Shown here piece by piece: positions 17,763 to 25,908 of a stretch of DNA of 64,000 bases (position 1 is its first letter; every line of letters begins with the position of its first letter). The notes below the pieces were generated by a model. The model had not been told where the DNA came from, did no database searches, and saw nothing but the letters and a program-made list of their open reading frames with translations. A program made the translations under genes and the position numbers. The DNA is from Solobacterium sp. Its GTDB lineage: Bacteria > Bacillota_I > Bacilli_A > Erysipelotrichales > Erysipelotrichaceae. The stretch is taken from positions 1 to 64,000 of the forward strand of contig JAFRJJ010000077.1 of the NCBI GenBank assembly GCA_017432325.1, read 5' to 3'.

Positions 17763-18749
17763 TTATTTCCAGCCGTAGTCTTTGCCGGGTGCCTTGTAGT
17801 CAGGGCCGAGCATTTCTTCTTTTACTGCTTTGCGGAGCTCTTCTACATCCCAAAGAGGTCCCTTGTCTCCGTTTGTGATCATTTTGCCCAAAGCAGGCTG
17901 TGAGTAAGCCTGGAATCTGCCGGAAGACTTGATGGAGAATACGGAACCGTTGATGTAATCGTCAAGGCAGAGTACTGCGCAGAACGGCGCCAGGTTGACC
18001 GGGTCACCATGGTCTGCTTCAACAACTGCCAGGATCTTGGGGTCAGGTGCGTGTCCGGCTGCTGTGATCTGTCTGATCAGCGCATTGTATTCAACAGCGT
18101 GTGCAGGTGATTCGCCCTGCGGGCAGACACAGTTGACAGTAATGCCGAACTTATCGAGTTCTTTTGCGGCAGCCCAGGTCAGACCGACCATAGCTGCTGT
18201 GGAAGCGCTGTAGCCGTCATTGTTGGCAAGGCCGAGCCATGCGTCACTGGAGACATTGATGATACGTCCGTAGCCCTGTTCCTTCATATAAGGAAGCGCA
18301 TAATGCATCAGGGCGATCGCGCCGTGGTTTCTGCTGTCCATGAACAGCCGGAAATTCTTCTCGTCCATTGTTGCGATGTCGCCTGTTCCCATACCTGCAG
18401 CGTTGTTTACGATGATGTCGATCCTTCCCCAGGTATCGACTGCTGTCTTGACCATCTTTTCAGCAGTTTCCCAGTTGGAGCAGTCTCCGAAGAACGGGAT
18501 TGCTTCTCCGCCTTCCGCATTGATCGTATCCGCAGCTACCTGGGCGTCACCCTTCAGTCTGCAGAACTCATTCCAGTCTTCTTCCGGCATATCTTCTTTA
18601 TGATACTGCTGGGCGCTGTAGCCGTTCGGTTTACGGTTGTTGGTGATGACTTTCGCACCGAGTCTTGCAAGTCCGATTGCGATGCCTTTGCCGATACCCT
18701 GACCGGATCCGGTCACGATCGCGACTTTTCCTTCTAAGCATTTTTCCAT
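17763..18749 (-). CDS. SDR family oxidoreductase lacking the canonical catalytic Lys
   Basis: A 328-residue short-chain dehydrogenase/reductase resembling the dehydrogenase domain of multifunctional enzyme 2. It shows the cofactor loop TGSGQGIG (13-20), NNAAG (115-119), catalytic Ser in INVSSDA (about 167) and Tyr180 in GYSAST. The YxxxK signature reads Y180-S-A-S-T184, so the Lys that lowers the Tyr pKa is Thr (ACA codon). An insertion of about 25 residues follows the second strand (41-66). GGAG lies before the start. First gene of the operon and divergent from an AraC regulator. Either activity is altered or the protein binds ligand without turnover (inference). Confidence 0.85.
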   Translation of the reverse strand: MEKCLEGKVAIVTGSGQGIGKGIAIGLARLGAKVITNNRKPNGYSAQQYHKEDMPEEDWNEFCRLKGDAQVAADTINAEGGEAIPFFGDCSNWETAEKMVKTAVDTWGRIDIIVNNAAGMGTGDIATMDEKNFRLFMDSRNHGAIALMHYALPYMKEQGYGRIINVSSDAWLGLANNDGYSASTAAMVGLTWAAAKELDKFGITVNCVCPQGESPAHAVEYNALIRQITAAGHAPDPKILAVVEADHGDPVNLAPFCAVLCLDDYINGSVFSIKSSGRFQAYSQPALGKMITNGDKGPLWDVEELRKAVKEEMLGPDYKAPGKDYGWK

Positions 18750-18830
18750 GATTGTATTTACTCCTTTATCCTTATATATAATGTAACCGGTTCCAAATCG
18801 TTGTACTTTAACATATCTGTCATTATTAGC

Positions 18831-18853
18831 ATGATCATGTCAAAAATGATCAT
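18831..18853. promoter_or_regulatory. Paired ATGATCAT palindromes in the divergent SDR/AraC gap
   Basis: ATGATCAT occurs at 18831-18838 and 18846-18853, start-to-start 15 bases, midway between the divergent genes. TATAAT at 18873-18878 lies just before the AraC start. Two spaced half-sites are usual for AraC dimers; binding is inference. Confidence 0.45.
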
Positions 18854-18889
18854 TATCAAAACACAGCTGTACTATAATGAAGGTACAGT

Positions 18890-19993
18890 ATGAAACAGCA
18901 CACAATAGCAGAATTTTGCGATATCTTTTATGAAGCCCACAGGATCCCGGCGGGTATTTTCAGTGCGGACAATGTACTGATCAGGCTGTTTTCCGATTTC
19001 GGGGAAAACCGGCTCCAGATGTACCTGAATGACTGTGCCGGGATCCTTGACCGGAAGGAAGAATGTCCCGTGTTGATGTATGATGCCGGTGCGTCATGCT
19101 GGTGCTGTATTCCGGAAGAGGGAATGAAGATTCTGCTCGGACCGGTACAGACGGGCCGCAACCCGTCTTTCCGTTATGAAGGGATCCGGGAATATACGCC
19201 TGAACGGTTCAGGGACATATCCCTGTGCCTGATCCGCCTTCTGCAGGGCAAAGATGCTGTACTGAAGGATGATACCGGTACTTTTGCTGAAAGAAGACAG
19301 GCGGAACACATGTTTGAGGCTCGTGAAGAGACGATCAACCTGAACAGTTATGACGAGATATTTGAGTGTGTCAGAACCGGGGACCTGGGTGAGCTGGAAT
19401 CGCTGCTGGAGACAGGAAGCTACACAGAATATCTGAACCGTGTCATCAGAGAATGGGATGAGGCATATACTGTTTATCATTTTAATCTTGCTAAAACATA
19501 TCATGCGGCTTTGGGGGCCGGTGTTCCGATCACCGAGCTTGCCCAGCTGGTGGAACTGTATCTGAGAGACCTGAAACAGGATACTTCGATCGCAGCAGTC
19601 AGATCCGGCATGCGGCGTATGCTGTATGACTTTACCAGATATGTCAACCAGTACAGCGACACAAGATATTCTCCTATGGTCAATATGGCGTTGATGTATA
19701 TCAAAGAACATATCTATGAAACGATCGAAGTGAAAGATATTGCTGCTATCTGTTCAGCCGGTGTCTCCACGCTCCAGCACCGTTTCAGACAGGAAACAGG
19801 TCTGTCCCTTACAGAAAGCATCCGGAAACGGAAAGCCGAGAAAGCCTGTTACTATCTGCGCTATACCGCCATTCCGTGCGGTGACATCGCTTACCGGATG
19901 GATTACTGTTCACAAAGTTATTTCATCCGTCAGTTCAAGCTGGCAATGGGTATGACACCTGCCGAATATCGCAGCCGGGAGGGAAGAATATAA
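18890..19993 (+). CDS. AraC family transcriptional regulator
   Basis: A 367-residue regulator whose last roughly 100 residues form the two AraC helix-turn-helix units (IEVKDIAAICSAGVSTLQHR and GDIAYRMDYCSQSYFIRQFK), ending with the typical GMTPAEYRS. The N-terminal 260 residues are a sensor of the kind seen in large Bacillota AraC proteins: a PocR/GAF-like start with the Cys-rich stretch GASCWCC, then a helical middle. GAAGG precedes the start. It is divergent from the SDR-flavoprotein-PheRS-like operon, so control of that operon is likely. The ligand is unknown. Confidence 0.85.
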   Translation: MKQHTIAEFCDIFYEAHRIPAGIFSADNVLIRLFSDFGENRLQMYLNDCAGILDRKEECPVLMYDAGASCWCCIPEEGMKILLGPVQTGRNPSFRYEGIREYTPERFRDISLCLIRLLQGKDAVLKDDTGTFAERRQAEHMFEAREETINLNSYDEIFECVRTGDLGELESLLETGSYTEYLNRVIREWDEAYTVYHFNLAKTYHAALGAGVPITELAQLVELYLRDLKQDTSIAAVRSGMRRMLYDFTRYVNQYSDTRYSPMVNMALMYIKEHIYETIEVKDIAAICSAGVSTLQHRFRQETGLSLTESIRKRKAEKACYYLRYTAIPCGDIAYRMDYCSQSYFIRQFKLAMGMTPAEYRSREGRI

Positions 19994-20077
19994 AAACAGA
20001 CAGGACCGCTCATTTGCCCGTCTGTCCTGTACAGCGGCTGCTGTATAATAACGATATACGATTCCGAGGTTCAGTAT

Positions 20078-21112
20078 ATGAAGAAAAAAACAATTATCGT
20101 CGGTACGCTTGCCGGTATCCTGCTGTCCGGCTGTAAAAGTGAATACATTGTCGGGAAAGACATCAAAGCCGATGATCTGACGGAGTTTTACTATACCTAT
20201 TCCAACATTAACTTCAATGCCTTCTACCAGCGCTATCACTTCTTCGTGGAAAACGGGAAACATATGTTTTTCCATGAAACAAGGGAACGTGAAAATGACT
20301 ACGGCCCGACGACAGAAAAAGACACAACTTTGACCGGGACATTTGAGTTAACGGATGAGGAATGGAATGCCTTCTTCGATTTTCTGAAAGACGGGACTGT
20401 GATCAAGCGGAAATCAGATACAGGCAGCGGTGATTCCGGGCCGTGGATGTATCTGTACTGGAAGAATGACAAGTCAGAGATGCAGGAGTTTGAATTCGCT
20501 TCCTATGGAATACAGCAGTCATTCAAATCATTCTGCGAGGATCTGGCACAACGTGACTATGTTCCTTCGGTGAATATCGATGCGGAAGGCTGGTATGTTT
20601 ATCCCGCCGTCACTGCTTCCAAAGAATGGGACAGTTACTCGGAAGAAGAAAAACTCAGAGCCTGCCGGATCAAACAGGATGTACTGGGCACACTTTCAGA
20701 CGACGCTCTGGTCAGAGCTGTAGCGGAATATCCGTTGCTGGAGGAACTGTATGAATACGACGATCCGGAATATGTCATGGAATTCTTCCCGGATGACTGC
20801 AGCGCATATTATGAGATCCTGAAACGTGATGATCCGGCGCATATCCTGCTGGAAGGGATCGGAAAACTGCCTTCTTATGGTGAACGGGACGGATTCATCC
20901 GGGATTCCCTTGGTCTGATCATCCTGTTTGATGAAAGACTGGACAAAGGCTTTACCAGGGAGGAACTAACCGGAATTGCCGATATGACATCTTCCGGAAT
21001 GATCGCTGATACGGAAGACGCGTATGATCTTGAATATGATTTCATCCGTGAAGTCACCTTCAAGGACAAAACAAAAGCCGCCGCGGTATGGTTCGCAGAC
21101 GGCAGACCGTAA
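20078..21112 (+). CDS. Hypothetical lipoprotein
   Basis: A 344-residue protein with a lipoprotein signal (MKKKTIIVGTLAGILLSGC, Cys19 as the lipidation site), so it is expected on the outer face of the membrane. The mature part is acidic and rich in aromatic residues, with no family I recognise. GAGG precedes the start and TATAAT lies at 20044-20049. It stands alone between the AraC regulator and a convergent peptidase. Confidence 0.75.
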   Translation: MKKKTIIVGTLAGILLSGCKSEYIVGKDIKADDLTEFYYTYSNINFNAFYQRYHFFVENGKHMFFHETRERENDYGPTTEKDTTLTGTFELTDEEWNAFFDFLKDGTVIKRKSDTGSGDSGPWMYLYWKNDKSEMQEFEFASYGIQQSFKSFCEDLAQRDYVPSVNIDAEGWYVYPAVTASKEWDSYSEEEKLRACRIKQDVLGTLSDDALVRAVAEYPLLEELYEYDDPEYVMEFFPDDCSAYYEILKRDDPAHILLEGIGKLPSYGERDGFIRDSLGLIILFDERLDKGFTREELTGIADMTSSGMIADTEDAYDLEYDFIREVTFKDKTKAAAVWFADGRP

Positions 21113-21137
21113 ATTACATCAGATACTGCTTTTCAAA

Positions 21138-21161
21138 GAGAGTCCGGACATCCGGACTCTC
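21138..21161. terminator. Shared hairpin between convergent genes
   Basis: Perfect stem GAGAGTCCGG / CCGGACTCTC with loop ACAT. T tracts are short on both sides, so efficiency is uncertain. Confidence 0.6.
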
Positions 21162-21169
21162 TTCATGTT

Positions 21170-23077
21170 TTATGATATTTTTCTGATCAGTCTGATCTTT
21201 TCCAGCAGTTCCAGATAGCGAAGCACTTCTTCCCTGACATCCTTGCGGTATTCCAGGGAGACTTCTTTGATGATCTCACCGGCTGTCCTTCTGCCATCGA
21301 TATAGTTCTGGACAATGTTGTCAAAGCCGTGTCCCATATCTTTCTTTCCTGCTTCATACGCATTCAGGGCTTCCCCGTATCCAAGCGCATAGTAATCGCT
21401 GAGCCTGTGATACGGACCCACAGCTGTACGCTGCCAGATGTCTGTCAGTTCACGGTCGGCAGAATAGCTGTCTGATACTCCGTACTGATCTTTCCAGGAC
21501 GCGAACATCTTACGGATATGATCCAGTTCACCCGATACATCATATCCTGGCACCAGTTTTCCGGCAGAGCAGGCAGTATCCAGATAATACTGTTCATATT
21601 TGCACAAGAGGGAACCGAACATATCCTGATCGATCTCTTTTCTGAGATATTCTCCTGCCAGTGCTGTCTTAGTCTCGACAATACTGTTATCCAGTTCTTC
21701 GTACAGGTACGGAATATCCGCTTCCGTCAGATTTGCCAGAGCGTAGGCGAAGTTGACCGCTGTCAGGCATGAGAATTTCAGGACCTGGGGATCGATGACG
21801 TCCAGTGTGTCAGTCGCTGTATGGTAATTCAGGTCAGGCCACTGTCCCAGCATACAGCAGGGAACGCCGATCGTCGGATCACAGTAAACGACATGGTCAG
21901 ATCCTCCGGTATACGGTGAAGTGCAGTGATTCGTCAGAGAGATGCTGCCGCCGGTGAGTGAATATGCTTCTTTGCCTGCTTCAGCCATGCTGTAAACAGA
22001 CAGTTCATTGATCAGGGAAGGAGTAGACAGAGGTGTCCTTGTCAGGGTGATCGGTCCATAGCGTCTGGTCTGCTTTCCGCCTACCATATCAAGGTTCATC
22101 GCGCCGATCATATTTCCGTAGTCATTATGATCGGACAGGTATGCAAATGTTCCGGTAAACTCCGGGATCAGGACGCATTTGATCGTATGCTGAGGAGGAG
22201 CGAGCCTGCTTTCACGGACAAGCGTATTGATCACGTTCATCGCTTCCAGAGTTGCAGATACGCCTGACGCGTTATCGTTGCAGGAACTTCTCGGATGGCA
22301 CAGATGCGCGCACAGGATCACCGTCTTATCATCTTTTCCCGGGATCGTGATCTCAACATCTTCAATATGACCGTTATAGAGTGATGAATCGATAAAAGGT
22401 CTTACCTTCAGATATGCTTTTTCTTCATTCCACTTTTTCCTGCACATTTCGGCGAGGATATCGCCGTTTTTCGGTGAAAGAACAAAGCCTCTCTTTTCAG
22501 GTTCATCCTCAAGATGTGAATGCCAGAAGGATGTATAGGTCAGTGATTCATACAGATCGGATCTCTTCCGGTTCGGTGTTTCCATGATGTAGTCCGTCAC
22601 CAGACCCAGAGCGCCTCTTTTGAATGCCCAGTCAAATGAATTGATGTGCTGACGGACAAAGACCCATTTTCCTTCCAGATCAAGGTCACCGTATTCTGCT
22701 TCATCACTGCCTTTGTCCAGCAGGACTAGGTCAACGGGATCGTTCCGTCTGTCGATCGGATAGCTTTTCTGGATCACCGAGATGTTCTCAGCCGAGAAAT
22801 CGCAAAGGCGCCATTCCGGATCCACAAGGTCCAGTGTGGCTTCTTTGATCGTCCATTCTTTGAACATCCTGCCCTGCAGATACCATACATCCGGATCCGC
22901 GTCATAGCTGAGTATCTCAGCCTGCAGTCCGTATTTATCACAGATGGCTTTGACATGTTCCGCAGCCTCCCGGAACATCGTCGATGCCTGGATCCTGTGG
23001 TAATTCGATACCTCTTTCACGACATTCAGCAGTCGTTTCTCCGAAACTGCATCCTTGAAGATCTTACTGTCATGCAT
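21170..23077 (-). CDS. M28-type aminopeptidase (DUF4910-like)
   Basis: A 635-residue zinc-peptidase-like protein. The co-catalytic metal region has LCAHLCHPRSSCNDNASG (His and Asp ligands), followed by IPEFTGT and MNLDMVGG, and a late His in SDHVVY, the order expected for the M28 fold. The long N-terminal section (about 1-240) is an insert-bearing domain and the C-terminal roughly 80 residues look helical, possibly a winged helix. There is no signal peptide. The start MHDSKIF is chosen because AAAGGAG lies 7 bases upstream. Family members remain poorly characterised; aminopeptidase activity is inferred from metal ligands. Confidence 0.8.
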   Translation of the reverse strand: MHDSKIFKDAVSEKRLLNVVKEVSNYHRIQASTMFREAAEHVKAICDKYGLQAEILSYDADPDVWYLQGRMFKEWTIKEATLDLVDPEWRLCDFSAENISVIQKSYPIDRRNDPVDLVLLDKGSDEAEYGDLDLEGKWVFVRQHINSFDWAFKRGALGLVTDYIMETPNRKRSDLYESLTYTSFWHSHLEDEPEKRGFVLSPKNGDILAEMCRKKWNEEKAYLKVRPFIDSSLYNGHIEDVEITIPGKDDKTVILCAHLCHPRSSCNDNASGVSATLEAMNVINTLVRESRLAPPQHTIKCVLIPEFTGTFAYLSDHNDYGNMIGAMNLDMVGGKQTRRYGPITLTRTPLSTPSLINELSVYSMAEAGKEAYSLTGGSISLTNHCTSPYTGGSDHVVYCDPTIGVPCCMLGQWPDLNYHTATDTLDVIDPQVLKFSCLTAVNFAYALANLTEADIPYLYEELDNSIVETKTALAGEYLRKEIDQDMFGSLLCKYEQYYLDTACSAGKLVPGYDVSGELDHIRKMFASWKDQYGVSDSYSADRELTDIWQRTAVGPYHRLSDYYALGYGEALNAYEAGKKDMGHGFDNIVQNYIDGRRTAGEIIKEVSLEYRKDVREEVLRYLELLEKIRLIRKIS

Positions 23078-23225
23078 AATGATTTCTCCTTTGTAATACG
23101 TTAGTCCTATTTTATCAGTGCAGCAGATAAGATACATTCGCAGTGCATATGTTTTTCAGAAAAATATGGGCCGTATGAAAAATATGGCAGTAAAAAAGGA
23201 GAATGTTTCATTCTCCTGCATTAAG

Positions 23226-23298
23226 TGGAGCTGACGAGACTCGAACTCGCTACCTCATCGCTGCCAGCGATGCGCTCTCCCAGGTGAGCTACAACCCC
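23226..23298 (-). tRNA. tRNA-Ala (GGC)
   Basis: A 73-base cloverleaf on the minus strand: acceptor GGGGTTG / CAGCTCC, D arm GCTC / GAGC, anticodon stem CATCG / CGATG with loop CTGGCAG (anticodon GGC), and T loop GTTCGAGTC. The discriminator is A and CCA is not encoded. G1 to C72 and the rest of the acceptor pair with one G-U. Confidence 0.93.
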
Positions 23299-23401
23299 AT
23301 GGTAATAGTATTCTAGCATAGTAATCGCCTCGTTGAAACTTTTTATGAAACATAAATCAAATTGTAGACACGTATGAAAAAAAGTAGTGTATAATGAAAA
23401 T

Positions 23402-23522
23402 AAGCAAGTACCCTGTTTTACAGGAAATGCTGAAATTGTATGTTTGCGCCGATTTCATTCTTCCGCTGATCAGAAACCGGCCGACATAAGGAGGGAGACT
23501 GCAAAGTCTCTTTTCTATTTTT
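23402..23522 (+). ncRNA. Candidate orphan small RNA or leader of the spermidine-synthase-like gene
   Basis: The 325-base gap 23299-23623 holds TATAAT at 23390-23395 and an intrinsic terminator (GAGACT / AGTCTC, loop GCAA, then TTTTCTATTTTT) ending at 23522. Between them lie a CCTGT-TTT-ACAGG hairpin (23412-23424), a TGAAAT...ATTTCA hairpin, and AAGGAGGGAGA just before the terminator. No coding start follows the Shine-Dalgarno-like stretch. It could be an independent small RNA or an attenuated 5' leader of the gene at 23624. It does not match any RNA class I recognise; the 5' end is inferred. Confidence 0.45.
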
Positions 23523-23623
23523 GACGGCTTCTTTCTTCTGATTTATCATAATTCCTGTAAGGACGCCGGCACTGCCCGTCCGGATCCCGTGCCGATCCAG
23601 ACAGTTTATAAGTTGAGTGTATT

Positions 23624-24418
23624 ATGAGTGACAATGATCATCTGCCCGCAGAAGTACTTCTGTATGAATCTGAATTTGTTGACGGGAAATCTGTCATGGT
23701 ATACGAGCATAATGAAGGATGGCATTCCGCAGCGTATACCGAAGAAGGCAGACATTTTGATCTTGTCTTCAATTATACGAAACGGTTCAATCTGATCTTC
23801 GAGCACCTGGATGAAAACGCGGAGATCCTGATGATCGGAGGCGGTGCTTATTCGTATCCGAAATATGTGATCTCACATTATCCGCAGGCAAGTATTTCTG
23901 TCGTTGAGATCGATCCGACTGCCGTGGATTCCGCGATGAGTTTCTTCTATCTGGATGAACTGATTGAACAGTATCATCCGGACGAGGATCATCGTCTGGA
24001 ATTTATTACGGATGACGGACGGCATTATATGGAACACAATACACATGCATATGACGCTGTCATATTTGACGCCTACGACGGTTTTTATCCGGTCTTTGAA
24101 TTACTGACACTGGAAGCCATGAAGCTCATGCATGCAGGTATAAAGGAGACCGGGATCTTTGCGGCCAACCTTCCCGGTTTCGTGGATCTTCAGAAATCAG
24201 ACTTCCTGCTGAATGTTCTTTATACCGCAAAGCAGGTATTCAGACATGTTCTGCTTGTTCCGGCCCCGACGGAAGGGAATGATGTGACCTGTAATTATGT
24301 CATGTTCGCTTCTGACTGCTATGACCGTATTACGGACATGATCGATTACAATACAGCATTCTCGCATGTATTGTATGATATTGATACAGAGGATCTCTGG
24401 AATGATTATGTCTATTGA
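23624..24418 (+). CDS. Spermidine synthase-like SAM-dependent protein
   Basis: A 264-residue Rossmann-fold protein of the spermidine synthase group. The nucleotide motif MIGGGAYSYPKYVISHYPQA is followed by VVEIDP (acidic residue binding the ribose), FITDDGRHY and VIFDAYDG, the expected ordered motifs. The N-terminal beta domain typical of SpeE is short. Aminopropyltransferase activity is not certain, because many such proteins act as methyltransferase-like enzymes or are uncharacterised. The ribosome site is weak. It lies 100 bases after the candidate RNA terminator and 18 bases before two small membrane protein genes. Confidence 0.75.
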   Translation: MSDNDHLPAEVLLYESEFVDGKSVMVYEHNEGWHSAAYTEEGRHFDLVFNYTKRFNLIFEHLDENAEILMIGGGAYSYPKYVISHYPQASISVVEIDPTAVDSAMSFFYLDELIEQYHPDEDHRLEFITDDGRHYMEHNTHAYDAVIFDAYDGFYPVFELLTLEAMKLMHAGIKETGIFAANLPGFVDLQKSDFLLNVLYTAKQVFRHVLLVPAPTEGNDVTCNYVMFASDCYDRITDMIDYNTAFSHVLYDIDTEDLWNDYVY

Positions 24419-24436
24419 TCAAGGAAGGGAAACACA

Positions 24437-24784
24437 ATGAAACGTCTGGCTGCTGTCCTCATTCCTGCGGCAGTGATCGTCATTCTGCTGTTCTCTCATA
24501 TATTCCGTCAGGATACATTGATCCTGCGGGAAAGCTCTGATGACGGCATGCACAGTGTACGGATCTTCATGACCGGGGATCCGGAATTCCCGTTCGGAAG
24601 TACATACTGCAGGGCGGTATTGTATACCGGACGGTCCAAAACAGATGAAACTGACATCGTTCTGCGCAACGACGGCAAAACAGCAGACGAACAGAACTTC
24701 CGGATCACCTGGATGCAGGACTGTGTCCTGATCATCGCATCTGCCGAAGAAATGGAAGATTCGCAATATACCTTATATTATTGA
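24437..24784 (+). CDS. Small membrane-anchored protein, DUF5412-like
   Basis: A 115-residue protein with one N-terminal hydrophobic segment (about 4-22), then an exported beta-rich domain. The shape ESSDDGMHSVRIFMTG...RAVLYTG...ITWMQDCVLIIAS resembles the DUF5412 pattern of small Bacillota proteins; this is a recollection, not a search. AAGGAAGGG precedes the start. It is in a run of three plus-strand genes. Confidence 0.6.
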   Translation: MKRLAAVLIPAAVIVILLFSHIFRQDTLILRESSDDGMHSVRIFMTGDPEFPFGSTYCRAVLYTGRSKTDETDIVLRNDGKTADEQNFRITWMQDCVLIIASAEEMEDSQYTLYY

Positions 24785-24799
24785 TTACAGGAGTGTCCT

Positions 24800-25114
24800 A
24801 TGAAGAAATTGATCCTTTCTGCCGCAGCGTCTCTGGTCCTGACCCTGACCGGTCTGTTTGTTAATTATATGTACTATCAGAACAACAAAAGCCTGCTGTT
24901 GGCTTACCGTGCGTTCGGCGGGGAGATCACAAGGGAAAGCGGCTTCGGTCTGACCGTCGTACATATATATGCCATGACTCCGGACAGCAGGGATTCAATA
25001 AGCTGCAGGTTTGATCCGTTTAGTTTTATTCTGACATTCCTGCTTCTGACACTGGTCATATGGCTTGTCTGGACAGTCATCGCAATGATCAGGAAGCCAA
25101 GATCCACTGTTTGA
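24800..25114 (+). CDS. Small membrane protein with two transmembrane segments
   Basis: A 104-residue protein with hydrophobic segments at about 4-26 and 76-97 and a short external loop between. No family recognised. ACAGGAG precedes the start. It follows the DUF5412-like gene by 15 bases and ends at a strong terminator, so the pair probably act together or are at least cotranscribed. Confidence 0.6.
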   Translation: MKKLILSAAASLVLTLTGLFVNYMYYQNNKSLLLAYRAFGGEITRESGFGLTVVHIYAMTPDSRDSISCRFDPFSFILTFLLLTLVIWLVWTVIAMIRKPRSTV

Positions 25115-25141
25115 CAATGAAAAAAGGAACCGAGATTCCCG

Positions 25142-25168
25142 ACCCGGATACATATTTCCGGGTTTTTT
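25142..25168 (+). terminator. Terminator after the small membrane genes
   Basis: Stem ACCCGG / CCGGGT with a 10-base loop and TTTTTT. It is nested in an outer AAAGGAAC / GTTCCTTT repeat that may also stop the convergent divIC transcript. Confidence 0.8.
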
Positions 25169-25176
25169 CAGTTCCT

Positions 25177-25509
25177 TTATTTGTTTTCGTTTTCCGGAAG
25201 GTAGAAGATCTGTTCTCCTTCTCTTGAAAGCATATAGTTGCCTCTGGCATAGCTCTGCACATAATCGGGATCTGTCAGCTTCTCACGTTCCTGAAGAAGG
25301 TATGCACTTTCATCCTGGACTTCCTGATATTTCTGCTGAACTTCAGCCAGCTGTTTCTTCAGTTCCACTGTCGTATAGATCTCTTTGGCAACTTCAACAA
25401 GCAGAAAGACCGATGCCGCAATGATCAGATAACAGATCAGGCGAAGAAACGGCGTCATCTTTCTTTTCTGCTTTTTCTTCTTTTTTACAGTCTTTTTCTG
25501 TTCAGACAT
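25177..25509 (-). CDS. divIC: Septum formation initiator DivIC/FtsB-like
   Basis: A 110-residue single-pass protein: a very basic cytoplasmic N-terminus (KKKKKQKRK), one membrane helix (about 22-42), then a coiled coil (about 48-85) and a short C-terminal tail. This is the layout of DivIC, which bridges FtsL and DivIB in the divisome. Position downstream of rqcP matches the rqcP-divIC order of Bacillota. The gap from rqcP is 111 bases. Confidence 0.88.
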   Translation of the reverse strand: MSEQKKTVKKKKKQKRKMTPFLRLICYLIIAASVFLLVEVAKEIYTTVELKKQLAEVQQKYQEVQDESAYLLQEREKLTDPDYVQSYARGNYMLSREGEQIFYLPENENK

Positions 25510-25620
25510 TTCATTCCTCTTTTCATAATTCTATATACCATTTTTTATGTCTGTCTTCAACAGCGTATCGCTGTCGGTTCTTTAATCTTTAGAAATGAAA
25601 GTTCCCTGAAGTCCGTTATC

Positions 25621-25908
25621 TTACTGCTGCGTGTCTGCTGAAAGAGGTTCTTCTTTGAGCCGTGATTCTTCAACGACTTCATAGAGGTCTGCCGCATCCT
25701 TTTTCCGCTTCACATCTTCGGTGGAAAGGACCCTGATCTTCAGCATTCTGTTTCCGAATGTGATCGTCACGATATCTCCGGCTTTGACATCCGTAGACGG
25801 TTTTGCGACACGCCCGTTGACTTCGACACGGTCATTCAGCGCAAGTTCTTTGGAAACCGTGCGCCGTTTCAGGATTCTGGATACTTTCAGGTATTTATCG
25901 ATCCGCAT
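25621..25908 (-). CDS. rqcP: S4-domain RNA-binding protein RqcP (YabO)
   Basis: A 95-residue protein with an N-terminal S4 domain (MRIDKYLKVSRILKRRT...VNGRV...GDIV, residues 1-60). In Bacillota, RqcP works with RqcH to add alanine tails to nascent chains on stalled 50S subunits. Its start lies inside the end of mfd (14-base overlap), so translation is likely coupled. The order mfd-rqcP-divIC agrees with Bacillus. Confidence 0.88.
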   Translation of the reverse strand: MRIDKYLKVSRILKRRTVSKELALNDRVEVNGRVAKPSTDVKAGDIVTITFGNRMLKIRVLSTEDVKRKKDAADLYEVVEESRLKEEPLSADTQQ

